Shown one piece after another: positions 1 through 9,544 of a stretch of DNA of 64,000 bases. Origin of the DNA: an uncultured Sphingomonadaceae bacterium (GTDB lineage: Bacteria; Pseudomonadota; Alphaproteobacteria; Sphingomonadales; Sphingomonadaceae); the NCBI GenBank assembly GCA_947494305.1, contig CANLUL010000001.1, forward strand, positions 248,001 through 312,000, read 5' to 3'. The notes beneath the pieces are model-generated. The model searched no databases. It saw nothing but the letters and a program-made list of their open reading frames with translations, and was not told the DNA's origin. The position numbers were made by a program, and so were the translations under genes. Position 1 is the first letter of the stretch. Each line of letters begins with the position of its first letter.

Positions 1-809
1 ACCGTTGTTTCATCACCCAGACCAGTCAATCCGTTCAACCGAACTCTAGCGAGCCCGCCGAATCGGCCAACCTCTTCCGACCCGAAATTCTGAATGTTAA
101 CATCTGCGTAGATCGGTGTTCGAACAACGTTAAATTCGCCGACCACTTCACCAGGCTTACCGCCCGCTTGCGCTGAGACGGGGCGGAGAGCGAGCCGGAC
201 ATCCAATCCTGGAATATCCCTGGCGAGTAGCAAATAGCGTTCGGCCACATCTATATTGAAAACCGGTTCTTCAGTCAGTTTTTCGATATATTGCTGCAAT
301 AGTTTTTCAGACGGTCCGGCATCTCCGCGAACCTGAACCGATGTCATGCGCGCCATGAGTACATCAAATTTAACGTTCCCACCGTCAATTGTTTGTGGTG
401 GAACTTGCACGGCGGCCAGATAACCGGAACGGCGCAATATAGTTGCTGCTCTATCGCGGATCTCGCATACCACAGCGACAGGAACCTCTTGCCCAACATA
501 GCTGGAATAGGATGAATCCAAGAGTGCATCATCAACTGCCTCCAGGCCTGAAAATTCAACAGTATTTAGGGTAAAGCGAACATCTGCGAACTCGGGACTT
601 GCTAACGGACAAGCTGATCGCTCAATATCCCCTTCAATCGCTAGCGGTTGTGCCTGGCTTTTAAGCGTTTCTTCAACGACGCCGCGCTGAATCTCTTCGC
701 GTGTCGGTGCCGCCCCCACAATTTGGGCTGCGGCCGCTCCGCTGATAGCAAGAAAGGCCGCCATTGAAGCAATCTTCGTCAGTTTAATTGTTGCGCGCGC
801 TCGCGACAT
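1..809 (-). CDS. FhaC/ShlB-type two-partner secretion outer-membrane transporter (TpsB), partial
   Basis: The C-terminal part lies beyond the left window edge; about 269 N-terminal residues are visible. A signal peptide (residues 1-29, ending AISGAAAAQ) is followed by a segment at about 77-152 with the pattern of a POTRA_2 domain (FTLNTVEFSGLEAV, then GQEVPV, then RRSGYLAAVQVPPQ), and then the start of the second POTRA/barrel region. Such proteins are outer-membrane pores that secrete a large TpsA exoprotein; the POTRA domains face the periplasm and recognise the TpsA leader. It is the fourth visible gene of the minus-strand operon with the CHAT, cyclase and FecR-like genes, 92 bases after the last of them. 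A TpsA haemagglutinin-like gene is expected just outside the window (inference). The family call is good; the substrate is unknown. Confidence 0.85.
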   Translation of the reverse strand, partial: MSRARATIKLTKIASMAAFLAISGAAAAQIVGAAPTREEIQRGVVEETLKSQAQPLAIEGDIERSACPLASPEFADVRFTLNTVEFSGLEAVDDALLDSSYSSYVGQEVPVAVVCEIRDRAATILRRSGYLAAVQVPPQTIDGGNVKFDVLMARMTSVQVRGDAGPSEKLLQQYIEKLTEEPVFNIDVAERYLLLARDIPGLDVRLALRPVSAQAGGKPGEVVGEFNVVRTPIYADVNIQNFGSEEVGRFGGLARVRLNGLTGLGDETT

Positions 810-901
810 AATATTCCCCGTTATTCAATATTTCCTGCGCGACCCGATGGAAATATTGGTTAGTTGTGATTTCGAACCCTCCATCCGAAATCACTTAACA
901 A

Positions 902-1684
902 TTACCCTTGTTCGGTATCCGTGCTCAACGTGTCGACCAACAGATCTAATTGGCTTTCGCATCCATTTTCGATCAACACTGCTGCAGCCTCATCCAGATT
1001 TTCAGGAACAGAAGGAAGTAGAACAAAATTCACTTCAACTGCCTGGGGATTGCTGGAACTCAAAACGTTGTAGCTGGATCCGTTGGTAACCGGCGCTTGA
1101 GTTCGTGGCCATGCTTTAAGTGGGCCTCCCTTGCGCCATTCTACGTTGGTGACAACTCCCGATTTTGGGTCAACAATGCTTGCCGTTGCTGAGCCGGTAT
1201 AGTCTGGCCGCCACAGCACAAGTCGGGCTGGATTGCTTACACAGAATTTCCCACCCTTTGTAACGTCAAGATACCAGAGATTCGGGTTTTTGGGTTCACT
1301 GACAACTGGTGCAGGTCCAGTTCCGCGTACAGCTCCTGTTCGAACACGGGTAGCACCGCGATTGCCGATAAACCCGGCAATCCGCCGAGATGCCGTCGAT
1401 TGCGCGCCGCTTCGCTTTCCAATCGTGAATGAACCAGGTCCCTTCAATACTCGCGTACCAGATTTTTCGAGAATGGTAACCCGATCCAATTTCTTCAGTG
1501 AAATTCTACTATTGTTGACTAACTTCTTACCCGCTGGGAATGAACTAGCAGACGGTCCTGTTGATCGAACTACCATGTTTTGCGCCATTGCGGTGCCACC
1601 AATTCCTGTGAGCAATGCAACCGCGAATGCGGCTTTCCCAAAGCGTGCCAATTTTGTTCCTGATCCTGTTTTAGCCAAGTGCAT
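902..1684 (-). CDS. secreted FecR-like hypothetical protein of the CHAT/TPS operon
   Basis: 260 residues. I chose the ATG at 1684 because GGAG lies six bases before it; an in-frame ATG at 1696 is possible. The gene overlaps the 3' end of the cyclase gene by 14 bases, so the two are probably translationally coupled. Residues 1-35 form an export signal (hydrophobic AFAVALLTGIGG, ending TAMAQ). The next 60 residues have the rhythm of a FecR-like beta domain: FPAGKKL, ISLKKLDRVTILEKSGTRVLKGPGSF. The remainder (with CVSNPARLVLWRPDY and a single later Cys) is unfamiliar. FecR-like domains sense or bind in the periplasm in other systems; here no anti-sigma membrane segment or sigma factor is present, so a FecR signalling role is not supported. 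It is more likely a periplasmic accessory of the operon. Function unknown. Confidence 0.75.
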   Translation of the reverse strand: MHLAKTGSGTKLARFGKAAFAVALLTGIGGTAMAQNMVVRSTGPSASSFPAGKKLVNNSRISLKKLDRVTILEKSGTRVLKGPGSFTIGKRSGAQSTASRRIAGFIGNRGATRVRTGAVRGTGPAPVVSEPKNPNLWYLDVTKGGKFCVSNPARLVLWRPDYTGSATASIVDPKSGVVTNVEWRKGGPLKAWPRTQAPVTNGSSYNVLSSSNPQAVEVNFVLLPSVPENLDEAAAVLIENGCESQLDLLVDTLSTDTEQG

Positions 1685-3725
1685 AGCTTTCTCCATTTTT
1701 TGTCTTTTCCAAACGTTTTCGCAAATTCGCGAGGCCTAAATCATCGCCAAACTGCTTCATCATAGCACCAAGTGCCTGAACAGAACCAATATCACCTTTC
1801 CGGTGGGCTTCTATGACGGCGATCACTGCTTCTCTGTCTTTTAAATTCCAGTCGGGAACAGGTTCAAATATCTCAACGGGTGTTGATCGTCCCCTCAAGG
1901 TGACCGTGCCCATAGGCCGATACCAGTCCAAACCTGTCCGCTCCATAGCCTCACGGCTTACTAGAACTTTTGTTTCTAGCACCTTATTTGCTGCTTCTAG
2001 TCGAGCAGCGGTGTTCATTGCGTCGCCAAGCGCCGTGTACTGAATTCTACCTTCACCCCCAAAATTCCCAACAATGGCATCTCCATAGTGTAAACCTACT
2101 CGGGTTCTCCCGATTGGCGGCACACCATCTGGAACATTTTTTCGGAAATCCTCACCTGCTTGATAAAGAGCAAAAGCGGCTTTGGCAGCGCGCTCTCCAT
2201 CGTCTGGGTAGGCAATTGGAGCACCCCAGAAAGCAACCAATGCATCGCCAACAAATTTATCGATCGTACCACCATATTCGAGCGCAACTTCGCTCAGGCG
2301 ATCGAGATAGTCATTGAGCAATATTGCCACCATTTCCGGTTCAACGGCATGACTGAGCTTGGTAAAGCCCTCCAGATCGGTAAAAACTGCAAAAATCTGA
2401 CGCTTTTCTCCGTGAAGCGCCAATTTTTCCGGATCGCGTAAAATCTCGCCCGCTATAGATTTTGGCAGATATTTACCCAATGCACTTTGCGCGAAGGCGC
2501 GCTGTTTGGAGTTAACCGTCCGGGCGGCTGAGCCTACTGATGCATAACCGAGAAGCCATCCAAAGCCCCAACCAAATGCTGGTAATGAAAGCGTATCAAT
2601 CCCAATATTGTGCAAACCGAAAGGGAACAGCAGAAAAAACAAAATCTGACTAATTAGAATGAAAGCAACTTTTATCGCATTTCCAATTATCAGTGCAGAA
2701 AGTCCCCCGCAGATTGCGACAATAATAGCAGCAACCCAAAGCGTCCATACTGGAACGGGAGCGGGTACATCGTCATTCAGAAGCTGGGTCAGCATGTGCG
2801 CATGGACTTCCAGTCCGATCATTTTTTTGTCTTCGCCCGCAGCTCCTTCAACCAAAGCAACTGGTGTTTCAAATCGGTCACGGTCAATGAAGTCACCACC
2901 AATTAGGACATGTTTGTCTTTTACGAAAGCAGCGAGCACTTCGGCTGTTGCAGGGTCGGCAAAAGTCTCAATAGCAAATTTGTCGAACACGGGTACATCG
3001 GTATTGGCGGGAAGGTGGTAGCGAATTGCGCCTTCATATCCGGCAAATTTGGCATTAGGTTCGGTCAGCGCAATTGCGAAAAATGGCGGCGCGCTATTGG
3101 GCAATTTTGTCCACCGTCTCGCCACTCCGTCACCGTCAGTGGCAATCTTGATACTTGTCGGTTGGACCTGCGTGCCTTTTAGTTCATCTAAATAGCGTTT
3201 CAGGAATTCGTGTTGTGCGTAATCAATCTCTGGATTGATTTCTACATCCGCGTAGGCCAAGAATGTTGGCGTTTTCATGGCCTTGAATGCATCCAATAAA
3301 AGCGCATCGTCCTCTTGGGGCATATCAAACAGGATATCGATCCCAATCGACTTTGCGCCGGCTGCATCAATGGTTTCCAGAGATTGCGCGAGAATGGTTC
3401 GATCAACAGGAGAGCGTTGGCCAGTGAGCTTTAAAGTGTCTTCGTTATACACAATCATAACGACCTCGTCTTCTTTCTCCACTACCGGTGAAAGTGCAGA
3501 AACACGAAGGTCGTATAATGCGCGCTCTGCCTCCTGAATTAGGGGCGTTTGCCAGCTGAAACGTGCAACTAGTACAGCCAGGATGATGAACAAGACAGTG
3601 GACCCAAGGCGAACTGGCCCCAGTTGATCAAACAAGCGTTTGAGCATTTCAACCACAGATCTTGCTTCTTGTTTAACGTCGCGGCCTTCGGATGCCGGGT
3701 CTCGATTTGTTTGACTGATTTCCAT
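1671..3725 (-). CDS. CHASE2-domain class III adenylate cyclase
   Basis: 684 residues. One membrane helix at about 43-56, a periplasmic CHASE2 sensor region at about 60-320, three helices at about 327-400, then a cytoplasmic class III cyclase domain at about 440-610. The catalytic set is complete: metal-binding Asp450 (FTDLEGF) and Asp494 (KFVGDALVAFWG), adenine-selecting Lys490, Asn571 and Arg575 (GDAMNTAARLE). The second substrate-selecting position is Thr564 rather than Asp, as in class IIIb enzymes, some of which respond to bicarbonate (family knowledge). So it should make cAMP from ATP in answer to an unknown periplasmic signal. Its ATG overlaps the stop of the CHAT gene (TAATG), and it overlaps the next gene, so it sits inside the operon. 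It lacks the HAMP domain of many sensors. Confidence 0.93.
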   Translation of the reverse strand: MEISQTNRDPASEGRDVKQEARSVVEMLKRLFDQLGPVRLGSTVLFIILAVLVARFSWQTPLIQEAERALYDLRVSALSPVVEKEDEVVMIVYNEDTLKLTGQRSPVDRTILAQSLETIDAAGAKSIGIDILFDMPQEDDALLLDAFKAMKTPTFLAYADVEINPEIDYAQHEFLKRYLDELKGTQVQPTSIKIATDGDGVARRWTKLPNSAPPFFAIALTEPNAKFAGYEGAIRYHLPANTDVPVFDKFAIETFADPATAEVLAAFVKDKHVLIGGDFIDRDRFETPVALVEGAAGEDKKMIGLEVHAHMLTQLLNDDVPAPVPVWTLWVAAIIVAICGGLSALIIGNAIKVAFILISQILFFLLFPFGLHNIGIDTLSLPAFGWGFGWLLGYASVGSAARTVNSKQRAFAQSALGKYLPKSIAGEILRDPEKLALHGEKRQIFAVFTDLEGFTKLSHAVEPEMVAILLNDYLDRLSEVALEYGGTIDKFVGDALVAFWGAPIAYPDDGERAAKAAFALYQAGEDFRKNVPDGVPPIGRTRVGLHYGDAIVGNFGGEGRIQYTALGDAMNTAARLEAANKVLETKVLVSREAMERTGLDWYRPMGTVTLRGRSTPVEIFEPVPDWNLKDREAVIAVIEAHRKGDIGSVQALGAMMKQFGDDLGLANLRKRLEKTKNGESYALG

Positions 3726-6700
3726 TATTTTAGCGCAGAAACTTCCTTGTCTCCGCCTGCATCATTCATTGCTGCGCTTTTATTTCCTGACAAAAAAGGT
3801 CTGGCGCCATCGCCAACAATCGCAAAGCCAGACCAGTAATATGGATGCGAGGTGCTTGGATCATCCATCAACTTAATCTGGGAAATCCGCATAGCTTCGG
3901 CGACTGATAAGTTTTGCCCATCCGAGAATAATCCTCCGATCAATCTTTCGGTAGCATCGAAATCATCGGGAGCGGGCCAATGACTGGCCAGAACCGAACG
4001 CCCGCCGGCTCCGATAAAGGATCGAACAAGACCGTCCAGAGCGGTGCCACCGCCAGTGCTAACACCAGCTTCTCTGGTAGCAGTGATACTTGCTTTACCC
4101 GCTGTGTCGCAGGCGGAAAGAATCACGATGTCAGCGTCTAGTTTGAGGTCGAATATTTCATCGAAAGCCAACAGCCCGTCCGAACCTTCTCCGCCAAATG
4201 ATGTAAGAAGAGACGGTTTCGTTGGACAAGATGGACGTGGCGCGGTGACCAGTCCGTGCGTAGCGAAATGCAAAATCCGATAGTCAGATATGTCCGATTT
4301 TCCTTTGATCTGATCATCGGAAAACGCGTCGCCGGTCAAGATGGTTGATTGTGTTTGCCCAATAATTGAGCGTGCTTGTTTAAGTTCAGCATCCGAAATT
4401 GGCTTGTTCCACTCGGTCAAGGCCCACTGGCAACTTGCATCTATTCCTTCGGATGAACTACGCACACGAGCGTTGCTGGTGCCCTCAAGGACGGGAGTGT
4501 TGTTTCCCATGCCCAAATATTCTCTCGTCGCCGTTGATGGAGGGGCCTGTCGAGCGTCTGCGAAAGCCCGCGCGGAAACAGCGGTGCTGACATTTGTTTT
4601 CTTGCCCAGCCAACTGACATCTGTGAAGTCATAAGGGTCGCCATCCAGTTCTTCAGACTGAGCAAGATAGTTGGAAACCGATGCATCATCTGTCACCAAC
4701 AGGTTGATAGGCAATCTTAGCAATGCTCCATCAGGTTCAAATATAAGATGTTTAGAGGACTCTAGCTTAGCGGCAATTGGATCGAAAAGCGCTTTATAAA
4801 GGTTGCGGCCGGTTTCAATATCAAATGGATAAGTTGTATATTGCTCATTTTCAAATACAGAAATGGAAGCTCTCAACGTATCAACTTTTTGATCTAGCTC
4901 ATCGGAAGATAATTCTGTTCGATAAATCTCGGCGTCATTTTGCGTGGCATAGAATATGAATGTACGACCGCCGACAATTGCCATACGAACATAAGCTTCC
5001 TCAGCTGTCATGTTTTCTCGAAGATCAGTCAACGAAATGAAGCGTGAGGCAACTGCCCGGTACTGAGGATATTCAGCTAATCGAACTTGTGTTAGTTGTT
5101 GGCTGCGTTCTAGTTTTTCAATCTCGTCAGCTAAGTCTGAGCGTGTACGATTAATGGCTGAACTTTGCTCCACTTTCCCAAGAGCGGAAAAACGGATCCG
5201 AAGTCGTTCTATACTTCGAGCAAGGTTGGTGGATTGTCGGAACAACCGAGATGCGTCGTCATTTCCGGCACTGAGTTCTCGTGACAATATGGCCTGTGTT
5301 TCGGCAACGCCAGGCCTCACTAGGACTTGTGTTGCTTTGAAAAATTCTTCCGCAGAATTTGGATCGCCAGCCATCAGCTCAAAATAGGGCGCCAGCTGAT
5401 TAGCAATTCCAGCAATAGCACTTCGTTTGCCTAGCGAGTTGTCGACAACTGCGCGGTATAGCTGTCTGGCTTCTGTATCTTTGCCCTGCCGAAGGAGGAA
5501 AGATGCCAAGCGCGCTTGCGCGCCATTTACAGCACGCGTTTCTGGATATTGGATTGAGAGTAATTCAAGGCCGTTGCGAAGCAGCTGTTCAGCCTCTTCG
5601 ATTTTCCCCTCAGATTCGGAGATTAATGCCAATTCGGAAAGCGCTTGCGCGCGTAACCGGGTAATAGACGTGACACGTCCATCACGGACTGCAACTGCTC
5701 GATTATGGGCATTTGTCAAAGATTGGCGAGCGTTGGAACGATCCCCGCTAATCCGTTGTGCGGTTCCCAGCAATTGCAGTGCCTGTGCATCAATTATTTC
5801 TGCTCGTTCTTGCGGGGTAAGCTTGAGATCATCGGTAAAACCCAGCAAGCCTGCAGTTCTGTCATCTGAATTTATACGAGAAGAAATTGGAACCGTGATC
5901 TCCAGATTTTCTGTCAATGCCGTTTGTTCCTGAATATCCGACTCAACAGGTCTATTGATCCTCTCGACTGCATCGGCAAACTGACCTTGGTTCAAAAGAT
6001 GCATAGCTTCGAAATTTCGCCGAAGTCTTTGGGTGATTGGATTTTCGGATTTTAAATCCAGTGATTGTTGGAACAAACGATCAGCTTCTGCAAATTCACC
6101 CAAATTGGATTTTTGTAGCGCACGGTTGATCAGATATTCTTCTGGATTGATAGCATCATCATCCATACCTGTTGTGCGTTGCTGCAGAGTCTCAAAAAAT
6201 GCAGCGGCCTCTGCATAGTTGCCACTTAGATTGCGGCGATAGCCCTCTGCCAAAGCCTGCTCTGGCTTTAGAGTGGATGCTTGAACGCGAGCAAATGCAA
6301 ATGGGTCTTCGATCGAGGTCGTTGCGACATCAATGGTTCCTTCAGCAATCTCATCGCCAATGACAGACTTTAAAGCCAATAGAGTGGCGCTGTCATAGGC
6401 TGCTAAGCCCTCTGCCACATAGAGATTGTTGTTTTGTCGTCCCTGATAGATTGAATAGGGTACCGGTTGATCGGTTAAGCGGCAGGTTTTATGTTGAAAT
6501 CCATCTACCGAACTATTGGATTCAGAGGCGCAGGAAACGCTCTCGGTTCTTTGCTTGGAAATGCGCTCCAGAAGATTTCCGGCCGGATTGCGCGCAGAAT
6601 ATACATAGCCAACAGGGCGCGCAGAATCCCGGCATACGACAGCCCAACTACGATCAAATATGCTCTGTTTGGCTTTATTCTCTAAGCTTCGGTCCTGAAC

Positions 6701-6841
6701 CTGGCACAGCGTTCCGTCTGCCTCCCCGATTGGGAAGCTATCGCGCAATGTGACTGGGGTTCCTTGTGCAAAAGCTATGGAAGGGCTGGTGATGGTTGCC
6801 AGTGCAATTAGAGGCAGGCTAAGTTGTTTTAGGCCGGTCAT
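3725..6841 (-). CDS. exported TPR-CHAT domain protein (caspase-like)
   Basis: 1038 residues from the ATG at 6841. The open frame runs up to 6973, but the 6841 start puts a clean signal peptide first (MTGLKQLSLPLIALATITSP, ending IAFAQ) with GGGAAAG upstream. Residues about 200-480 carry tetratricopeptide-like repeats (NYAEAAAFFETL, GEFAEADRLFQQSLDL, GKIEEAEQLLRNGLELL), followed by a coiled helical part. The C-terminal CHAT domain (about 690-1010) has the caspase-like dyad: His862 in HFATHG and Cys911 in ILSACDTAG, plus FIGAGGRSVLASHWPAPDD. CHAT proteins are related to caspases and separases; some are proven proteases, such as TPR-CHAT of type III-E CRISPR systems. With a signal peptide, this one should act in the periplasm or outside, perhaps on the secreted partner of the TpsB pore (inference). 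It is the first gene of the operon. Confidence 0.9.
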   Translation of the reverse strand: MTGLKQLSLPLIALATITSPSIAFAQGTPVTLRDSFPIGEADGTLCQVQDRSLENKAKQSIFDRSWAVVCRDSARPVGYVYSARNPAGNLLERISKQRTESVSCASESNSSVDGFQHKTCRLTDQPVPYSIYQGRQNNNLYVAEGLAAYDSATLLALKSVIGDEIAEGTIDVATTSIEDPFAFARVQASTLKPEQALAEGYRRNLSGNYAEAAAFFETLQQRTTGMDDDAINPEEYLINRALQKSNLGEFAEADRLFQQSLDLKSENPITQRLRRNFEAMHLLNQGQFADAVERINRPVESDIQEQTALTENLEITVPISSRINSDDRTAGLLGFTDDLKLTPQERAEIIDAQALQLLGTAQRISGDRSNARQSLTNAHNRAVAVRDGRVTSITRLRAQALSELALISESEGKIEEAEQLLRNGLELLSIQYPETRAVNGAQARLASFLLRQGKDTEARQLYRAVVDNSLGKRSAIAGIANQLAPYFELMAGDPNSAEEFFKATQVLVRPGVAETQAILSRELSAGNDDASRLFRQSTNLARSIERLRIRFSALGKVEQSSAINRTRSDLADEIEKLERSQQLTQVRLAEYPQYRAVASRFISLTDLRENMTAEEAYVRMAIVGGRTFIFYATQNDAEIYRTELSSDELDQKVDTLRASISVFENEQYTTYPFDIETGRNLYKALFDPIAAKLESSKHLIFEPDGALLRLPINLLVTDDASVSNYLAQSEELDGDPYDFTDVSWLGKKTNVSTAVSARAFADARQAPPSTATREYLGMGNNTPVLEGTSNARVRSSSEGIDASCQWALTEWNKPISDAELKQARSIIGQTQSTILTGDAFSDDQIKGKSDISDYRILHFATHGLVTAPRPSCPTKPSLLTSFGGEGSDGLLAFDEIFDLKLDADIVILSACDTAGKASITATREAGVSTGGGTALDGLVRSFIGAGGRSVLASHWPAPDDFDATERLIGGLFSDGQNLSVAEAMRISQIKLMDDPSTSHPYYWSGFAIVGDGARPFLSGNKSAAMNDAGGDKEVSALK

Positions 6842-7046
6842 TTCTTTCCCATACAAACGTAGTTGATTCCGCCCTCTTTGGACGAACCAATTGTTTGCGA
6901 CCCGACAATACCCCTCGAAGACTGCTTCTAGCGAAGAACTTCGAGTCTGGTATAGTAATTTATCGACACTCAATCACAGATTTCGTGACAATTGTCACTT
7001 TTTGAAACATAATTTTGTATTATCGATACATTACAATGACTTGAAT
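6842..7046. other. AT-rich intergenic leader of the CHAT operon
   Basis: The 205 bases between the nitroreductase stop and the CHAT start are clearly richer in A and T than the flanking genes. They hold the 14-base palindrome at 6985-6998 and a weak candidate -10 element on the minus strand at 6949-6954. No short gene with a credible ribosome site was seen, and no terminator hairpin for the nitroreductase gene. Confidence 0.5.
6985..6998. promoter_or_regulatory. CRP-type palindromic operator upstream of the CHAT-cyclase operon
   Basis: GTGACAATTGTCAC is a perfect 14-base palindrome. It matches the core of the cAMP receptor protein site (TGTGA-N6-TCACA) at all eight core positions. It lies 143 bases upstream of the CHAT start and about 30 bases upstream of a possible minus-strand -10 (TATACC, complement of 6949-6954), a spacing near that used by activators. 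Since the operon encodes an adenylate cyclase, cAMP feedback is a natural reading, but it is inference. Confidence 0.55.
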
Positions 7047-7721
7047 TCAACCAAAACCCAAGAATTTTACATTTTCGGACAGCCCAACCCGTGAAACTTC
7101 AAAGTTGTTGATTGGATGGTCCGGATCACGATAGCCGATTGCCATGCCACAGAAGAAAATATGGTCATCATCAATGCCAAGCAATTCGCGCATGTAGGTG
7201 CCGTACATTGCCCAGATTTCCTGAGAGCAGCTGTCGAGACCTTCCTCGCGTAGCATCAGCATTACGGTTTGTAGCCACATGCCCATATCGGACCATTGCG
7301 GCGGGCCCATATACTTGCGGGTATAGGTAAAGAGTTGCACCGGCGCGCCGAAGCTGTCCCAGTTTTTGGCCATTTGAGCAATACGACCTGCTTTATCTTC
7401 GCGATCAAGTCCGATGCTATCGAACATCTCTTTGCCTACTGCACGGCGTTGTTGTTCGTAGCGGCCATCCAGTTCGCCAGGATAAATCGCATATTCATGC
7501 CCTTCACCCATGGGTGCTTCCGGAACCTTGGCCTTGATGGCATTCGTGATACGCGTCAATTCGTCGCCACCCACAACAACGGCATTCCACGGCTGTGTAT
7601 TACCACCTGATGGAGAGCGTTGCGCCGTTTCTAGAACCCGTTCGATCACTGATTTATCGACCGGTTTGTCGAGAAACTGCCGAATAGATCGGCGGGAGGT
7701 GACGGCTTCGGTTACGTTCAT
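7047..7721 (-). CDS. nitroreductase family protein
   Basis: 224 residues, the usual length for the FMN-dependent nitroreductase family. The N-terminal [18 protein letters not shown] and [10 protein letters not shown] segments are the family's FMN-phosphate-binding signatures, and [16 protein letters not shown] near the C-terminus is the other FMN-contacting stretch. The enzyme should be a cytoplasmic NAD(P)H-dependent reductase of nitro compounds, quinones or enones; the real substrate cannot be read from sequence. Its ATG overlaps the cobT stop (ATGA, 7718-7721), so the two are cotranscribed. It is longer than BluB-type flavin destructases usually are in the diagnostic regions and I see no reason to call it BluB despite the cobT neighbour. 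Confidence 0.92.
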   Translation of the reverse strand: MNVTEAVTSRRSIRQFLDKPVDKSVIERVLETAQRSPSGGNTQPWNAVVVGGDELTRITNAIKAKVPEAPMGEGHEYAIYPGELDGRYEQQRRAVGKEMFDSIGLDREDKAGRIAQMAKNWDSFGAPVQLFTYTRKYMGPPQWSDMGMWLQTVMLMLREEGLDSCSQEIWAMYGTYMRELLGIDDDHIFFCGMAIGYRDPDHPINNFEVSRVGLSENVKFLGFG

Positions 7722-9544
7722 TTTTTTTCCTCATCAAACAGGCTGGCGAGCTGCTCCACCATTGTGCCGCCCAATTGTTCGGCATCCATGATCGTTACCG
7801 CCTTCTTGTAATAGCGCGTCACATCATGGCCAATGCCAATGGCAACCAACTGCACCGGAGATCGGCTTTCAATCCAATCGATCACTTTGCGGAGATGATT
7901 TTCCAGATAAGCGCCGTGATTGACGGAGAGGGTACTATCGTCCACCGGTGCCCCGTCAGAAATTACCATTAAGATACGGCGATCTTCCGCCCGTCCAATC
8001 AGGCGGTTATGTGCCCATAGCAATGCCTCGCCATCGATATTTTCTTTGAGCAAACCCTCACGCATCATCAGACCAAGGTTTTTCTTCGCGTGTCGCCAGG
8101 GTTCATCAGCCTTTTTGTAGATAATATGGCGAAGATCGTTCAGGCGGCCGGGATTTCCCGGACGATCCGCTGCGAGCCAATCTTCACGGGTCTGGCCGCC
8201 TTTCCAAGCGCGGGTGGTAAAACCGAGAATTTCAGTTTTAACCCCACAGCGTTCTAATGTGCGTGCCATAATGTCGGCGCTAATTGCCGCTATGCTAATG
8301 GGTCTTCCGCGCATTGAGCCGCTATTGTCGATTAACAGTGTCACCACCGTATCGCGGAAATCGGTTTCGCGTTCCATTTTATACGACAAGCTATGTGCAG
8401 GATTGCTGACCACCCGGGCAAGGCGCGCCGCATCGAGCATGCCTTCTTCCTGATCAAAATCCCAGCTGCGATTTTGCTGTGCCATTAGGCGGCGTTGCAG
8501 ACGATTGGCCAGTTTTGTCACCGCGCCCTGTAAATTGGTAAGTTGCTGATCCAGGAACGCGCGCAGACGGGTCAGTTCCTCTTCGTCACAAAGCTCAGTA
8601 GCGCTTATAATCTCATCATATTTATCAGACCACGCTGTGTAGTCGAAAGTGGGCGGCAGATCGGACATAGGACGATTGGGGCGAACGGGCATCATGCCAT
8701 CATCACCGGCATCTCCCATTTCGTCTTCCGCGCCTTCCTCCAGATCTTCTGCGTTCATCTCGCTTTCGGCTTCCTGCGCATCATCATCGGATTGTTCGGA
8801 GCGCATCTCGGATTGGCCCTGATCGCCGGTTGCTTCGTCATCGGCGCCGTCGTCTTCTTGATCATCACCTTCATCGTCTTGATCATCATCACTATCGTCG
8901 GCGTCGGTTTCTTCATCCGATTTAATCAGGTCGAGATGCTCCAGGAGTTGTGTCGAAAGCTTTGCAAAGCTTTCTTGATCATCGAGCGTCAGATTGAGTC
9001 CATCGAGGTCAGCGCCAGCGCCTTCCTCGATCCACTCGCGGAGCATATCCAGACCTTTGATAGTATTCTCCGGCGGTGCTTCACCGGTTAATTTTTCGCG
9101 CGCCAGTAAAGCGAGAGCGGTTGATATGGGCACTTCATCGCGATTCTGTGCCCGTGCAATCGGATCGGATCGCATCTTCATTTCCAGCGCCGCGTTTAGA
9201 TTACCTTTTGCGCCTTCCATATTGCGCGAACCGAGGGCGTCGGTGCGCACTTGCTCCAGCGCATCAAAGCAGGCGCGAGCGATCGCTTCTTGCGGTGCAT
9301 TTCTGCGATGCTTTGCCTCGTCGTGATGCCGCAGTTTGAGCGAGAAGCTATCTGCAAAGCCGCGGGCTTCGGCAACTTGTTCTTTTGGTAAATCACGTGC
9401 TGGCATCGGTACTTTCAGATGCTGCCCGGATTGGGAGGGGGCTTCAGCCGTATAGGCAAGCTCTAATTCCGGTTCTTTGGCCATAGCGCGAGCCGCGCCG
9501 CCAAGAACATCCTTAAGGTCATCTAGTTTTGATCGATCAGACAT
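7718..9544 (-). CDS. cobT: CobT-like cobaltochelatase subunit, VWA domain
   Basis: 608 residues. The N-terminal half is the CobT family domain; residues about 215-290 are an extremely acidic linker (runs of Asp and Glu such as [18 protein letters not shown]); the C-terminal part is a von Willebrand A domain with the metal-ion site [11 protein letters not shown] (DxSxS). In aerobic cobalamin synthesis CobT works with the AAA+ protein CobS and the large CobN subunit to insert cobalt into hydrogenobyrinic acid diamide. Here cobS lies 3 kb away on the same strand (12472-13461), and no cobN or other cobalamin gene is in view, so the pair may instead serve as an AAA+/VWA remodelling machine (inference). 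Followed by an overlapping nitroreductase gene. Confidence 0.92.
   Translation of the reverse strand: MSDRSKLDDLKDVLGGAARAMAKEPELELAYTAEAPSQSGQHLKVPMPARDLPKEQVAEARGFADSFSLKLRHHDEAKHRRNAPQEAIARACFDALEQVRTDALGSRNMEGAKGNLNAALEMKMRSDPIARAQNRDEVPISTALALLAREKLTGEAPPENTIKGLDMLREWIEEGAGADLDGLNLTLDDQESFAKLSTQLLEHLDLIKSDEETDADDSDDDQDDEGDDQEDDGADDEATGDQGQSEMRSEQSDDDAQEAESEMNAEDLEEGAEDEMGDAGDDGMMPVRPNRPMSDLPPTFDYTAWSDKYDEIISATELCDEEELTRLRAFLDQQLTNLQGAVTKLANRLQRRLMAQQNRSWDFDQEEGMLDAARLARVVSNPAHSLSYKMERETDFRDTVVTLLIDNSGSMRGRPISIAAISADIMARTLERCGVKTEILGFTTRAWKGGQTREDWLAADRPGNPGRLNDLRHIIYKKADEPWRHAKKNLGLMMREGLLKENIDGEALLWAHNRLIGRAEDRRILMVISDGAPVDDSTLSVNHGAYLENHLRKVIDWIESRSPVQLVAIGIGHDVTRYYKKAVTIMDAEQLGGTMVEQLASLFDEEKK

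Noticed and set aside
6842-6973. N-terminal extension of the CHAT protein by 44 residues
   Set aside because: It has no ribosome site, would bury the signal peptide and would run close to the likely promoter and palindrome.
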